Shown here piece after piece: positions 24,511 to 32,614 of a DNA stretch of 64,000 bases. A model generated the notes under the pieces. That model was not told where the DNA came from, ran no database searches, and worked only from the letters and a program-made list of their open reading frames with translations. The stretch covers positions 1 through 64,000 of the forward strand of contig CAZGTD010000009.1 of NCBI GenBank assembly GCA_964528425.1. The letters are read 5' to 3'. Made by a program: the position numbers and the translations under genes. Within the stretch, counting starts at the first letter, position 1; the number at the start of each line of letters is the position of its first letter. Source of the stretch: UBA3263 sp964528425 (lineage in GTDB: Bacteria; Bacteroidota; Bacteroidia; Bacteroidales; Muribaculaceae).

Positions 24511-25338
24511 ATGACTATAGATTCCTTGAAATTCTCTGTCGCCATTGCCGCCGTAGTTTCGGTTGCAGTGGCGGCAGAATCATGTTCCGATTCGTCATCG
24601 GGCAATCCTATTGAATTTGAAACCCGTGTGGATTCAATCGGCTATATGATGCCGAATGTCGGCGGCGACACTGTTTATACAGCGGCAAAATATTCGGTTG
24701 TGTGGCCCGAGAAAATCGGCGAAGATAATTTCGATGCTCTTCGCGATTCATTGCTGATATTTACATTCGGCGACCGCTCGGCAAAAAATTTTGACGAAGC
24801 AACTAAACAGTTTATGCTTGACGGAGTCAATCTTTTGCGCACGGATGGTGATTCAACGTTTACCTACGTTAAGGTGCCATACGATACCGCCTATAATGCT
24901 GACAATAAAAATTACTCGTTTGTTGTCAGTGATGTTACGATGCTTACGGCGAAACTGCTCGTAGTTCAGGTTTATAATTATCAATATTACTATGGGTCGG
25001 CCCACGGCATGCAGTCGGCCAGATACCTGAATTATTCGATTCCCGACGGTCATTTGCTCACTGCCGACAATATGTTTAAGCCCGGCAATCAAAAGGCCAT
25101 TCTTGACTTGATTAACGCAAAGGCCCGCAAGGTTTATCCGGCCGAAGGCACTCTGTTTGATGAACCGATTCGCACTCTGGGAGCGGTTCAAATTGAGGAA
25201 GATGATATTACGTTTGTTTACCAACCCTACGAGGTTGCACCGTATTCAACCGGCATTGTCCGAATTCCGATTTCGCGCTTTGATCTGCAGCGTTTTCTTA
25301 CCCCTGAGGTTATTGAAACTCTATCGCAGAACGAATAG
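24511..25338 (+). CDS. DUF3298-domain exported protein
   Basis: 275 aa. The N-terminus is an export signal ending in AAESCSDSSSG, which may be a weak lipobox with Cys25. The C-terminal half (NYQYYYGSAHGMQSARYLNYS through FVYQPYEVAPYSTG split over about 120 residues) matches the DUF3298/RsiV-like fold. Function is unknown; family members bind lysozyme in Firmicutes, which should not be assumed here. It begins 1 bp after the amidase stop, so the two are one operon. It overlaps the convergent MBL gene by 18 bp. Confidence 0.8.
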   Translation: MTIDSLKFSVAIAAVVSVAVAAESCSDSSSGNPIEFETRVDSIGYMMPNVGGDTVYTAAKYSVVWPEKIGEDNFDALRDSLLIFTFGDRSAKNFDEATKQFMLDGVNLLRTDGDSTFTYVKVPYDTAYNADNKNYSFVVSDVTMLTAKLLVVQVYNYQYYYGSAHGMQSARYLNYSIPDGHLLTADNMFKPGNQKAILDLINAKARKVYPAEGTLFDEPIRTLGAVQIEEDDITFVYQPYEVAPYSTGIVRIPISRFDLQRFLTPEVIETLSQNE

Positions 25339-26280
25339 TCGCGTAGCCTCGTAGCGGGGCAGAACCATAACCTGCAAGTCGCTGAAATTTTCCCGGAGCC
25401 CGTCGCCAAGCGTAAGCTCCGGGTATTTTTTTGCAAATTCTTCGGTGAATGCACTTAGAGCCTTTTCAGGTCTATTGTTGTCCTGGCTCAGATGACAGAG
25501 GAACACATGGGTCAGCTTCGGGCTCCACACGTCGGCGACGAATGCCGCTGACTCGCGGTTATCCAAGTGACCGTGGTCTGCTACGATGCGCGCTTTCAAA
25601 TAGTCGGGATAGTTGCCGGTCATTAACATTTCGTGGTCATAGTTACTTTCTATGACCATAAAGTTGACCTGCGACATATAGAATCTCACTCGTTCTGTAA
25701 TGCAGCCCAAATCAGTTGCGACAGCTAAGGAATATTGGCCGTGAGTAATGAAGAAGCCGCAATTGTCCGTTCCGTCATGACTCACCTCAAAAGGGGTGAT
25801 AACGAAATTGCCGATTTTGAATTCAAATTCCTTATAGATTGCGCGGTGGTAGTCGCGTATTCGCCTCGAAATTGAGTGGCGTCGCAAAACGCCGTTCATA
25901 ATTTTCGGGGTGCAGTAAACGAGCATGTGGCGGTTATTGCGAAGGAATGAATAGATATAGCGAACGTGATCGCCATGATCGTGGGTAAGCAGAATTCCCC
26001 TCACCTTTGTCATTTCTATACCTCTATCCTTTAGCTCTTTAACAACTGTCTGAGGGTCTACGCCGGCATCAATAAGAAAGCCACCCTGACTATCGCCTAC
26101 ATACGAGCAGTTTCCGCTTGAGCCGCTGCCGAAGCTCATGAACCGTATTGACTCGTCGGAGGGTGGGGTGGCTATAGGCCCAAGCGGAGCCTCGGCGTTA
26201 ATCAAGGTTTCGCCCAGCATTTCGGCGGTAAACAGTCCCGGCGAATCAAACTGTTGTTTTATCGGTTTTCGCGGGGCCAT
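25321..26280 (-). CDS. MBL-fold metallohydrolase, YycJ/VicX type
   Basis: 319 aa. The metal site is LLTHDHGDHVRYIYSF, with further ligands in FEVSHDGTDN and ADHGHLDNRES. The phrase FGSGSSGNCSYVGD at about residues 50-63 is typical of the YycJ/WalJ group, which has been linked to DNA processing. A 48-residue N-terminal extension precedes the domain and looks disordered. The start overlaps the stop of the upstream methylase by one base (TGATG), so translation is coupled. Confidence 0.85.
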   Translation of the reverse strand: MAPRKPIKQQFDSPGLFTAEMLGETLINAEAPLGPIATPPSDESIRFMSFGSGSSGNCSYVGDSQGGFLIDAGVDPQTVVKELKDRGIEMTKVRGILLTHDHGDHVRYIYSFLRNNRHMLVYCTPKIMNGVLRRHSISRRIRDYHRAIYKEFEFKIGNFVITPFEVSHDGTDNCGFFITHGQYSLAVATDLGCITERVRFYMSQVNFMVIESNYDHEMLMTGNYPDYLKARIVADHGHLDNRESAAFVADVWSPKLTHVFLCHLSQDNNRPEKALSAFTEEFAKKYPELTLGDGLRENFSDLQVMVLPRYEATRLFVLR

Positions 26281-26987
26281 CAGCTATAGAGAAGGAAAAT
26301 TGCAGGAATTTTGTTGTAATCATATTTCTCGCGGGCCCATTGGCTGAGCGGACGCGTAATAACGGACTCTTTCGAGCCGGTGAGGTCACATGCCACGCAT
26401 AGCAGCATACCGCCCGGAAGTTTCTGCGATAACTCGGCAATCAAGCGGTTGTTGCGATAAGGAGTTTCAATAAATATTTGAGTTTGGCGCTCCTTTTGAA
26501 TCCGTTGAATCATTTCGCGTAACCGGCGCGAGCGTTGATTTTCATCGATAGGCAGGTAGCCTTCAAATGAAAAGCGCTGACCATTGAATCCGGATGCCAT
26601 CAGCGATAACAGTATGCTCGACGGCCCAACAAGTGGAATGACCCTTATGCCGCGGCGTTGAGCCTCGGCCACCAGGTCAGCTCCGGGGTCGGCAACCGCC
26701 GGACAGCCTGCCTCGCTGATAACTCCTATGGCTTCTCCGCGTTCCAGTGGCGCAAGCATTGCCGGAATCTCTTCCGGGCGAGTGTGTTCGCTTAGCTCGG
26801 TAAAATTCAATGAGTCTATATCGATTGAACGGTCAACCTTTTTCAGAAAACGGCGTGCAGACCTGAGGTTTTCAACAACGAACCAACGCACCTCCTTCAA
26901 CAGGTCTTTGTTGACCTGCGGCAATTGGTTTGTCATGGCATCATCGCTCAAACCAACAGGAAACAGATATAGGGCCGGTTCAATCAT
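26280..26987 (-). CDS. RsmI-like SAM-dependent methyltransferase
   Basis: 235-aa tetrapyrrole-methylase-fold protein. It keeps the SAM-binding elements ISEAGCPAVADPGADLVAEA and VPLVGPSS-like IPLVGPSSILLSLMASG, and FIETPYRNNRLI near the active site. It lacks the N-terminal start typical of RsmI (TLYLVGTPIGNL) and has LYLFPVGLSDD instead. This is the short Bacteroidetes paralogue; rRNA 2'-O-methylation at the C1402 site is the closest known activity, but the target is not certain. First gene of a two-gene unit with the MBL protein. Confidence 0.85.
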   Translation of the reverse strand: MIEPALYLFPVGLSDDAMTNQLPQVNKDLLKEVRWFVVENLRSARRFLKKVDRSIDIDSLNFTELSEHTRPEEIPAMLAPLERGEAIGVISEAGCPAVADPGADLVAEAQRRGIRVIPLVGPSSILLSLMASGFNGQRFSFEGYLPIDENQRSRRLREMIQRIQKERQTQIFIETPYRNNRLIAELSQKLPGGMLLCVACDLTGSKESVITRPLSQWAREKYDYNKIPAIFLLYS

Positions 26988-26994
26988 TTCAGCG

Positions 26995-27002
26995 CAAAGA
27001 TA
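26995..27002 (-). promoter_or_regulatory. -7 box for the RsmI-like gene
   Basis: The minus strand reads TATCTTTG, 7 bp before the start codon at 26987, predicting a leader of about 4 nt. No convincing -33 element. Confidence 0.55.
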
Positions 27003-27110
27003 ATAAAAAAAAGCTATTTTTGCTACCGTTTTGAAGATTTTTTAAGATTTAATAAACTTTTTAGGCTTGCAAATGTTTATAAGGTATAAATTAACTACTA
27101 CACTACTACT

Positions 27111-27596
27111 ATGATTAAAAAAGCTTTATTTGCACTTTTGCTTGTTCCGATGATGGGTCTTGTCAGCTCTTGCAGCTCAGACGATAAGGACCTTCCCGAA
27201 GTTGATTTTGAAGTTGCTATTTCCGGTGGCGTTCAGGATCCCAACACCAATAAAATCTATGTTGAACAGGGTACTCCTCTGGATGTTGAGAGCATTACAG
27301 CCATTTCTCGCAATGGCAAGCGCACCACTCTCGGATTGACAACTTACTATATAAACGGTATTCCTCAGTTCCAGACCGTAACGGTTCCTTTTGGAGCAAC
27401 CATCGAAACCAACACTCTCGAGCCGGGTGAATACGCCTTCCAGATTAAAACATCGGTTTATCAGATTGACAAATCTGCCGCTTTTGCGCTCCTTAGCTAC
27501 GATCTCGTTGTTACTCCCGCAACAGACGACGATCAGTCTCAGGCTCCCGGACGAAGCATTGTCAAACCTGATGAACAGCAGATTGCCGAACAGTAA
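27111..27596 (+). CDS. Hypothetical lipoprotein
   Basis: 161 aa with a type II signal peptide and lipobox LVSSC (Cys about 21) followed by SSDDKD, acidic residues after the cysteine as in surface-exposed Bacteroidetes lipoproteins. The mature part looks like one beta-sandwich of about 100 residues (VDFEVAISGGVQDP to SYDLVVTPAT) with an acidic and proline-containing tail. No domain name recognised. It stands alone, with a good terminator after it. Confidence 0.75.
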   Translation: MIKKALFALLLVPMMGLVSSCSSDDKDLPEVDFEVAISGGVQDPNTNKIYVEQGTPLDVESITAISRNGKRTTLGLTTYYINGIPQFQTVTVPFGATIETNTLEPGEYAFQIKTSVYQIDKSAAFALLSYDLVVTPATDDDQSQAPGRSIVKPDEQQIAEQ

Positions 27597-27622
27597 TTTT
27601 CTTTTTGTTATTCATAAGCCCG

Positions 27623-27656
27623 AAGGGTGCGTTGCTTACCGCAGCGCATCCTTTTT
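27623..27656 (+). terminator. Intrinsic terminator after the lipoprotein gene
   Basis: 11-bp stem with two wobble pairs (GGGTGCGTTGC at 27625-27635, GCAGCGCATCC at 27641-27651), a 5-nt loop and a run of five T at 27652-27656. Confidence 0.75.
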
Positions 27657-27678
27657 CTACATAAGGGCTCTTAATAGG

Positions 27679-27710
27679 TTTGGCGGTTACAAAAAATATT
27701 CGTAAATTTG
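27679..27710 (+). promoter_or_regulatory. Promoter of the GH2 glycosidase gene
   Basis: TTTG at 27679-27682, 20 bp spacing, TAAATTTG at 27703-27710. It matches both consensus halves and predicts transcription from about 27714. That excludes the TTG at 27708 as start codon and supports the ATG at 27738. Confidence 0.75.
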
Positions 27711-27737
27711 GAGCAAAATATAATTGGACCAATCATA

Positions 27738-30700
27738 ATGTTAAAATTCGTACTGTCCGCATTCGCGGTAGCCGGCAGCGCCGTAATGGCGTTTGCCGAA
27801 ATAGTGGCTCCACAAACATCCTGGACGGAAGACCAGTCGGTTTTCGGCGTCAACAAGGAACGCGCCCACTCAACTTATACACCTTATTCCACCGTTGCCG
27901 AACTCAAGGCCGACAACGAATTTTTTGCCCGCCCATGGGTGACTTCTAAGTCTACACTGCGTAAGAGTCTGAACGGTCAGTGGCGTTTTCGTTATTATCC
28001 GCGCTCTTTAGGATCAACGGCAAAATTTTATGCACCGGACTACGATACTTCGTCGTGGGACTTGATTCCCGTGCCTTCATGCTGGCAAATGCTCGGCTAT
28101 GATACCCCGATGTATGTTAACGTCAACTATCCGTTTGATAAATCCCAGTGCCCAAAGGTATCGCCGCGTTCCGACAACAATGGCTATGATCCGTCGCCGG
28201 TAGGCTGTTATGTAACGTCGTTCGACGTTCCTTCCGGCTGGGCCGACAAGCAGCTGTTTATCAATTTTGAAGGCATATATTCCGCGGCATATGTTTGGGC
28301 CAATGGCGAGTTCGTAGGCTATACCCAGGCTGCCAATACCGACCATGAGTTCGACATTACACCGTATGCCAAAACCGGCACCAACTCTCTTGCTGTCAGG
28401 GTATTTAAGTGGACGGACGGGTCATATCTCGAAGATCAGGATATGATGCGCTACGGCGGTATCTTCCGCGATGTGACACTTACGGCCGTTCCAAAAACGT
28501 TTATCCGTGACCACTATATTACGTCGAAGCTTGATACCAAACTGACTTCGGCAGACCTGACAGTAGAATTTGAAATCGATAACCGTTCGGCGGCTGCTTT
28601 TTCGGGTAAGGCCTCTATTCAAGTTGTTGATCCCGATGGCAAGACCGTGAGCGCAACATTGCCCGACGTTGAAGTTAACGTTGCGGCCGGTCAGAGCGCA
28701 ACGCTTTCGTCAACGGCAAAAGTTTCGGGAATCAAACTGTGGAGCAGCGAAACGCCGGCCCTCTATTCAGTTATCGTATCGCTCAAAGATGCTAACGGCA
28801 ATGAAACCGAGGCATTCAGCACAAAACATGGTTTCCGCAAAATCGCCAAGGTAGGATCGTTTGTGCATGTCAATGGCAAGAAGATATTTTTCAAGGGCGT
28901 GAACCGCCAGGACACCCATCCGGTAACCGGCCGTATGCAAACCGACGAAACCTTGCTGAATGATGTTATTCTGATGAAGCAACATAACATCAACATGGTG
29001 CGTACCTCACATTGCCCGCATTCATCCAAAATGATGGCGATGTATGACCATTTCGGTATCTATGTTATGGACGAAGCCGATCTTGAGGCGCATGCCATGG
29101 ACGGGAAACTCACTAACGATGCTTCGTGGTCACCGGCCTTTGTTGACCGTCAGGAGCGCATGGTTCTTCGCGACCGTAACCACCCTTCGGTTGCTTTCTG
29201 GAGCCTTGGAAATGAAACGCGCAACGGCTCTAACTTTGCTGATTGCTATGCTGCAGTGCGTGCTCTCGACCCTCGCATGATTCACTATGAGGGTCAGCAG
29301 GCCAACGGTTTCCCAAACTCCGACTTTACTTCAAAGATGTATCCATTTGAGGAAGACATTATCAGCGCCGACGGATGGAATGATTCGCGTCCTCACTTCT
29401 TTTGTGAGTATGCCCATGCAATGGGTCAGTCGCTGGGTAATTTCAAGGACTATTGGGATTATATTGAAAAGTCGAAACGAATCATAGGCGGCGCTCTATG
29501 GGATTGGGCCGATCAGGCTATCTATGATCCCAAGCAAATTATTGCCGGGTCATACAAAAAAGGTGACTACCGCACCGGATATGATTATCCCGGGCCTCAC
29601 CAGGATAACTTCATGAGCAACGGCATTGTTAATCCCGACCGTGAGGTTAACCCCAAGCTCCTTGAAGTCAAAAAGGTTCACCAATGGATTAAAATGACCG
29701 ACTTTACGCCTGAAACCAAGTCGCTGAAAGTTAAGAATGCTTATGATTACATTGATCTTTCCGACTTTTATATTTCATGGTCGGTTAGCCGCGAAGGCAT
29801 TGATGTTGAACGCGGCACTATCAATGACTTTAACCTCGAAGCGCGTAAAACCGGTACTCTGACTGTCCCTTATAAGACACCAATTACCGACAGTGCCGAA
29901 TTTTTGCTGACGCTCCGGTTCCATCTCCGCAATGCCAATGAGTGGGCTGATGCCGGCCATATTGTTGCCGAAGAACAGTTTGCAATTAACGACCGGCCGC
30001 GTCTTGCTTCGATTGACCTTTCAGACATGGCAGCATCGCTTCAGACCAAGGGTAACGGCCCGGTTGTTGTTAATGGCGAAGGCTTTTCTTACGGATTTGA
30101 TGTTTCGGGCAACCTGATATCAATGAACTTCAAAGGCCATGACTATATTTATAATAATCAACCGATGGTTTTTGATTCATATCGGTGGATAGAAAATGAT
30201 GCTCCCTACAGCGGCATGCCTCCGTCGGGTGGCATGAGCGGCTATCAGGTCAAGAGCACCGGCATGGCATGTAAATATATCGACGGTGATGCTCACGGAG
30301 CAAAAGCCGTTCAACTCATCGCTTCGTTTGAAAACCCTGATGCCGTAAGCTATACCAATTGCTACACTATCTACGCCAACGGCATCATGGAACTCAAAAC
30401 GGACTATGTAAACCATACTTCTGACCGTGATGACACCAAGGGTATTCAGCGTTTGGGCCAGACTTTGGTTCTTGATCCGGCGCTTGAAAACTTAGAGTAT
30501 TTTGCCCGCGGGCCCTGGAGCAACTATTCAGACCGCAAATCAGCGATTTTTGCCGGCGTTTACAATTCAACCGTTACCGAGCAACACGAAAGCTTCATCC
30601 GCCCGCAGTCGATGGGTAACCACGAAGATCTCCGCTACCTTAAATTGACCTCAACCGAAGACCCCTCCTACGGTCTGCTCATTGAAGCTGAAGGTCAGGC

Positions 30701-32537
30701 ATCATTCTCGGCTCTGCATCATACCGAAGCTGACTATGGAACTGTGCGCCACGACGCCGAACTCTCTCCGCGCTCCGAAATTATTCTTCATCTGGATTAT
30801 CAGCAAAAGGGTCTTGGCAACGGCTCGTGCGGTTCTCGCGTATGGCAGCGCTACCTGATTCCGTCGGGAGTCAGCCTGTCACATAAACTCCGGTTCACTC
30901 CCATGCTTTCGCAGAGCGCAGGCTATGCCGTGCCAACCGGTACCAAAGGCGTGTATATGACTTCGCTTAAAGCAAACGACAAGGATGTTATCGTTTCCGC
31001 TACCGAACCCGACAACCTCTACACCATGCGAAGCGAGCAATTGAATGGCGAAGCAGGTCAGACCTTAGATCTTGAAGCAACATTCTCGTCCGGAACTCCG
31101 AAAACCGGTGTGTTTGTTGACTGGAATCAGAATTGTCGCTTCGATGATGATGAAGTCGCATCTATGAATCTGGCAATCGCAGCCGACACCAAACCTGGAG
31201 ATTATCGCGTGCGTATTGTTGTCGATGCCGGATCTGAACCGAAAGCGTTAGGTCCTGTTGCCAACGGCACAGTTTATGATTTCATTCTAAAAGTTGGTTC
31301 GCTGCATGCAACTTCGACCGATTACAAGGAACCTTCCGGGTGGTTACACAAGGATCATCTGGCTTATGTTTCTTCCATAACCTCCGAGGGTGCAATTGAC
31401 AACATCTCTTACCAGGCCAACTCCTGTCCGTCGAGAGTGTATACGCTGTTGACCGACACCATTGTCGTTGAGGCAGGCTCAGACTTCTTCCTGAATATTT
31501 TGGCAAATCAGGCCGGCCCCCGCAGCGAAAAGGACATATACCAGGACTTGCGCTATAACTATGCCGGAGTGTTTGTTGATTTCTATAACTCCGGAGAATT
31601 CGAAGAGGCCGGATTCCATGGCGAACGCATTGTTTCGTGGATGGACAACAGCAAGGATATTTGTGGCAATTACGATGATGTTATGGACATCCGTCAGTAT
31701 CTGTTCGTTCCTGCCGATGCGCCTTCCGGTCCCGGCCGCATTAGAATAATATACAATAATGCGTGGGACGACCGCGGTAATTTTTATGCCGACATGCAGC
31801 GGATTCAGGATGGTGTTGCCTACGATATTCCTTTGTTGATCTACGCTAAGTCGGAAGACACCGACCTTGACTTCTCAACTCTTCCCGAGCCATCGATAGC
31901 CAAACCTGACGGCACAATGCACTCCGACGGTCATGCCTGGGTCAAAAAGATTTCTACTCAGGGTGCGCAAACCGATGTTTCGTTCAATCTCAGCGCCCCG
32001 AAAGAGTTTTATACAGAGTTGGCCGACACCGTTGTTGCACTCCATGGAACTACCTTCCAGCTTAATCTGCTCGCTAACGAGGCAGGCCCAGCAAGTAAGG
32101 AGGAACCATACCAGGATCTCCGGTTTAACACGGCTCATATTTTCGTTGCCTGGCCCGGTGATTTCACGATGGGCCCCGTTGCAACCATTGGTCAGCGCTT
32201 CGACAAGTCCAACAACTATGCCAACTACGATTATGTAATGAACATTTCGCAGCCCATAGAAGTGCCTGATTTTGTTGACAATGGCCAAGGCCTTATGCGT
32301 ATTATCTACCAGAATGCATGGCGCAAGGCCCCGGGCTATGATTCCAAGGATGTTGTTGAAGGTGTTGCCTACGATATTCCGATTAAGTGCGTAGCTAAGG
32401 CTCAACTCGGCATTGAAGAAATCACGGCTATGGATTCTCGTTCGAATGCTACCTTCGACCTAAGTGGCCGTAGAGTTGCCGGCAATCTGAAACCCGGCAT
32501 CTACATCGTTAACGGCGTCAAAACAAATATCCGCTAA
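27738..32537 (+). CDS. GH2 beta-galactosidase with tandem C-terminal repeats and sorting-like tail
   Basis: 1599-aa exported glycosidase. Signal peptide at residues 1-19 (ends VMAFA). GH2 sugar-binding domain from about 30, immunoglobulin-like domain, TIM barrel at about 370-680 with acid/base Glu493 (WSLGNETRNG) and nucleophile Glu557 (FFCEYAHAMGQ), then the LacZ domain 4 / small-chain region (about 690-1065). Beyond the usual end lie a GEVED-like unit (about 1070-1180, GVFVDWNQNCRFDDDE) and two further repeats of about 170 aa each (nt 31310-31850 and 31890-32400), both with ILANxAGP / LLANxAGP and YQDLRxN. The last 30 residues (FDLSGRRVAGNLKPGIYIV...) resemble a Bacteroidetes C-terminal sorting tail. 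It is likely periplasmic or surface exposed and active on host or plant galactosides. Confidence 0.9.
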   Translation: MLKFVLSAFAVAGSAVMAFAEIVAPQTSWTEDQSVFGVNKERAHSTYTPYSTVAELKADNEFFARPWVTSKSTLRKSLNGQWRFRYYPRSLGSTAKFYAPDYDTSSWDLIPVPSCWQMLGYDTPMYVNVNYPFDKSQCPKVSPRSDNNGYDPSPVGCYVTSFDVPSGWADKQLFINFEGIYSAAYVWANGEFVGYTQAANTDHEFDITPYAKTGTNSLAVRVFKWTDGSYLEDQDMMRYGGIFRDVTLTAVPKTFIRDHYITSKLDTKLTSADLTVEFEIDNRSAAAFSGKASIQVVDPDGKTVSATLPDVEVNVAAGQSATLSSTAKVSGIKLWSSETPALYSVIVSLKDANGNETEAFSTKHGFRKIAKVGSFVHVNGKKIFFKGVNRQDTHPVTGRMQTDETLLNDVILMKQHNINMVRTSHCPHSSKMMAMYDHFGIYVMDEADLEAHAMDGKLTNDASWSPAFVDRQERMVLRDRNHPSVAFWSLGNETRNGSNFADCYAAVRALDPRMIHYEGQQANGFPNSDFTSKMYPFEEDIISADGWNDSRPHFFCEYAHAMGQSLGNFKDYWDYIEKSKRIIGGALWDWADQAIYDPKQIIAGSYKKGDYRTGYDYPGPHQDNFMSNGIVNPDREVNPKLLEVKKVHQWIKMTDFTPETKSLKVKNAYDYIDLSDFYISWSVSREGIDVERGTINDFNLEARKTGTLTVPYKTPITDSAEFLLTLRFHLRNANEWADAGHIVAEEQFAINDRPRLASIDLSDMAASLQTKGNGPVVVNGEGFSYGFDVSGNLISMNFKGHDYIYNNQPMVFDSYRWIENDAPYSGMPPSGGMSGYQVKSTGMACKYIDGDAHGAKAVQLIASFENPDAVSYTNCYTIYANGIMELKTDYVNHTSDRDDTKGIQRLGQTLVLDPALENLEYFARGPWSNYSDRKSAIFAGVYNSTVTEQHESFIRPQSMGNHEDLRYLKLTSTEDPSYGLLIEAEGQASFSALHHTEADYGTVRHDAELSPRSEIILHLDYQQKGLGNGSCGSRVWQRYLIPSGVSLSHKLRFTPMLSQSAGYAVPTGTKGVYMTSLKANDKDVIVSATEPDNLYTMRSEQLNGEAGQTLDLEATFSSGTPKTGVFVDWNQNCRFDDDEVASMNLAIAADTKPGDYRVRIVVDAGSEPKALGPVANGTVYDFILKVGSLHATSTDYKEPSGWLHKDHLAYVSSITSEGAIDNISYQANSCPSRVYTLLTDTIVVEAGSDFFLNILANQAGPRSEKDIYQDLRYNYAGVFVDFYNSGEFEEAGFHGERIVSWMDNSKDICGNYDDVMDIRQYLFVPADAPSGPGRIRIIYNNAWDDRGNFYADMQRIQDGVAYDIPLLIYAKSEDTDLDFSTLPEPSIAKPDGTMHSDGHAWVKKISTQGAQTDVSFNLSAPKEFYTELADTVVALHGTTFQLNLLANEAGPASKEEPYQDLRFNTAHIFVAWPGDFTMGPVATIGQRFDKSNNYANYDYVMNISQPIEVPDFVDNGQGLMRIIYQNAWRKAPGYDSKDVVEGVAYDIPIKCVAKAQLGIEEITAMDSRSNATFDLSGRRVAGNLKPGIYIVNGVKTNIR

Positions 32538-32556
32538 CAAGCGTTACTTTATTGAT

Positions 32557-32590
32557 GGGGGTAGGAAATGTTACCTACCCCCTAATTTTT
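32557..32590 (+). terminator. Intrinsic terminator after the GH2 gene
   Basis: Perfect 9-bp stem (GGGGGTAGG at 32557-32565, CCTACCCCC at 32574-32582), 8-nt loop, then TAATTTTT. Confidence 0.8.
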
Positions 32591-32614
32591 AAATAAACTC
32601 CCTGATAACCAAAT

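Noticed and set aside
27708..27737. TTG start for the GH2 gene
   Set aside because: It falls within the -7 promoter box; the ATG at 27738 begins a clean signal peptide.
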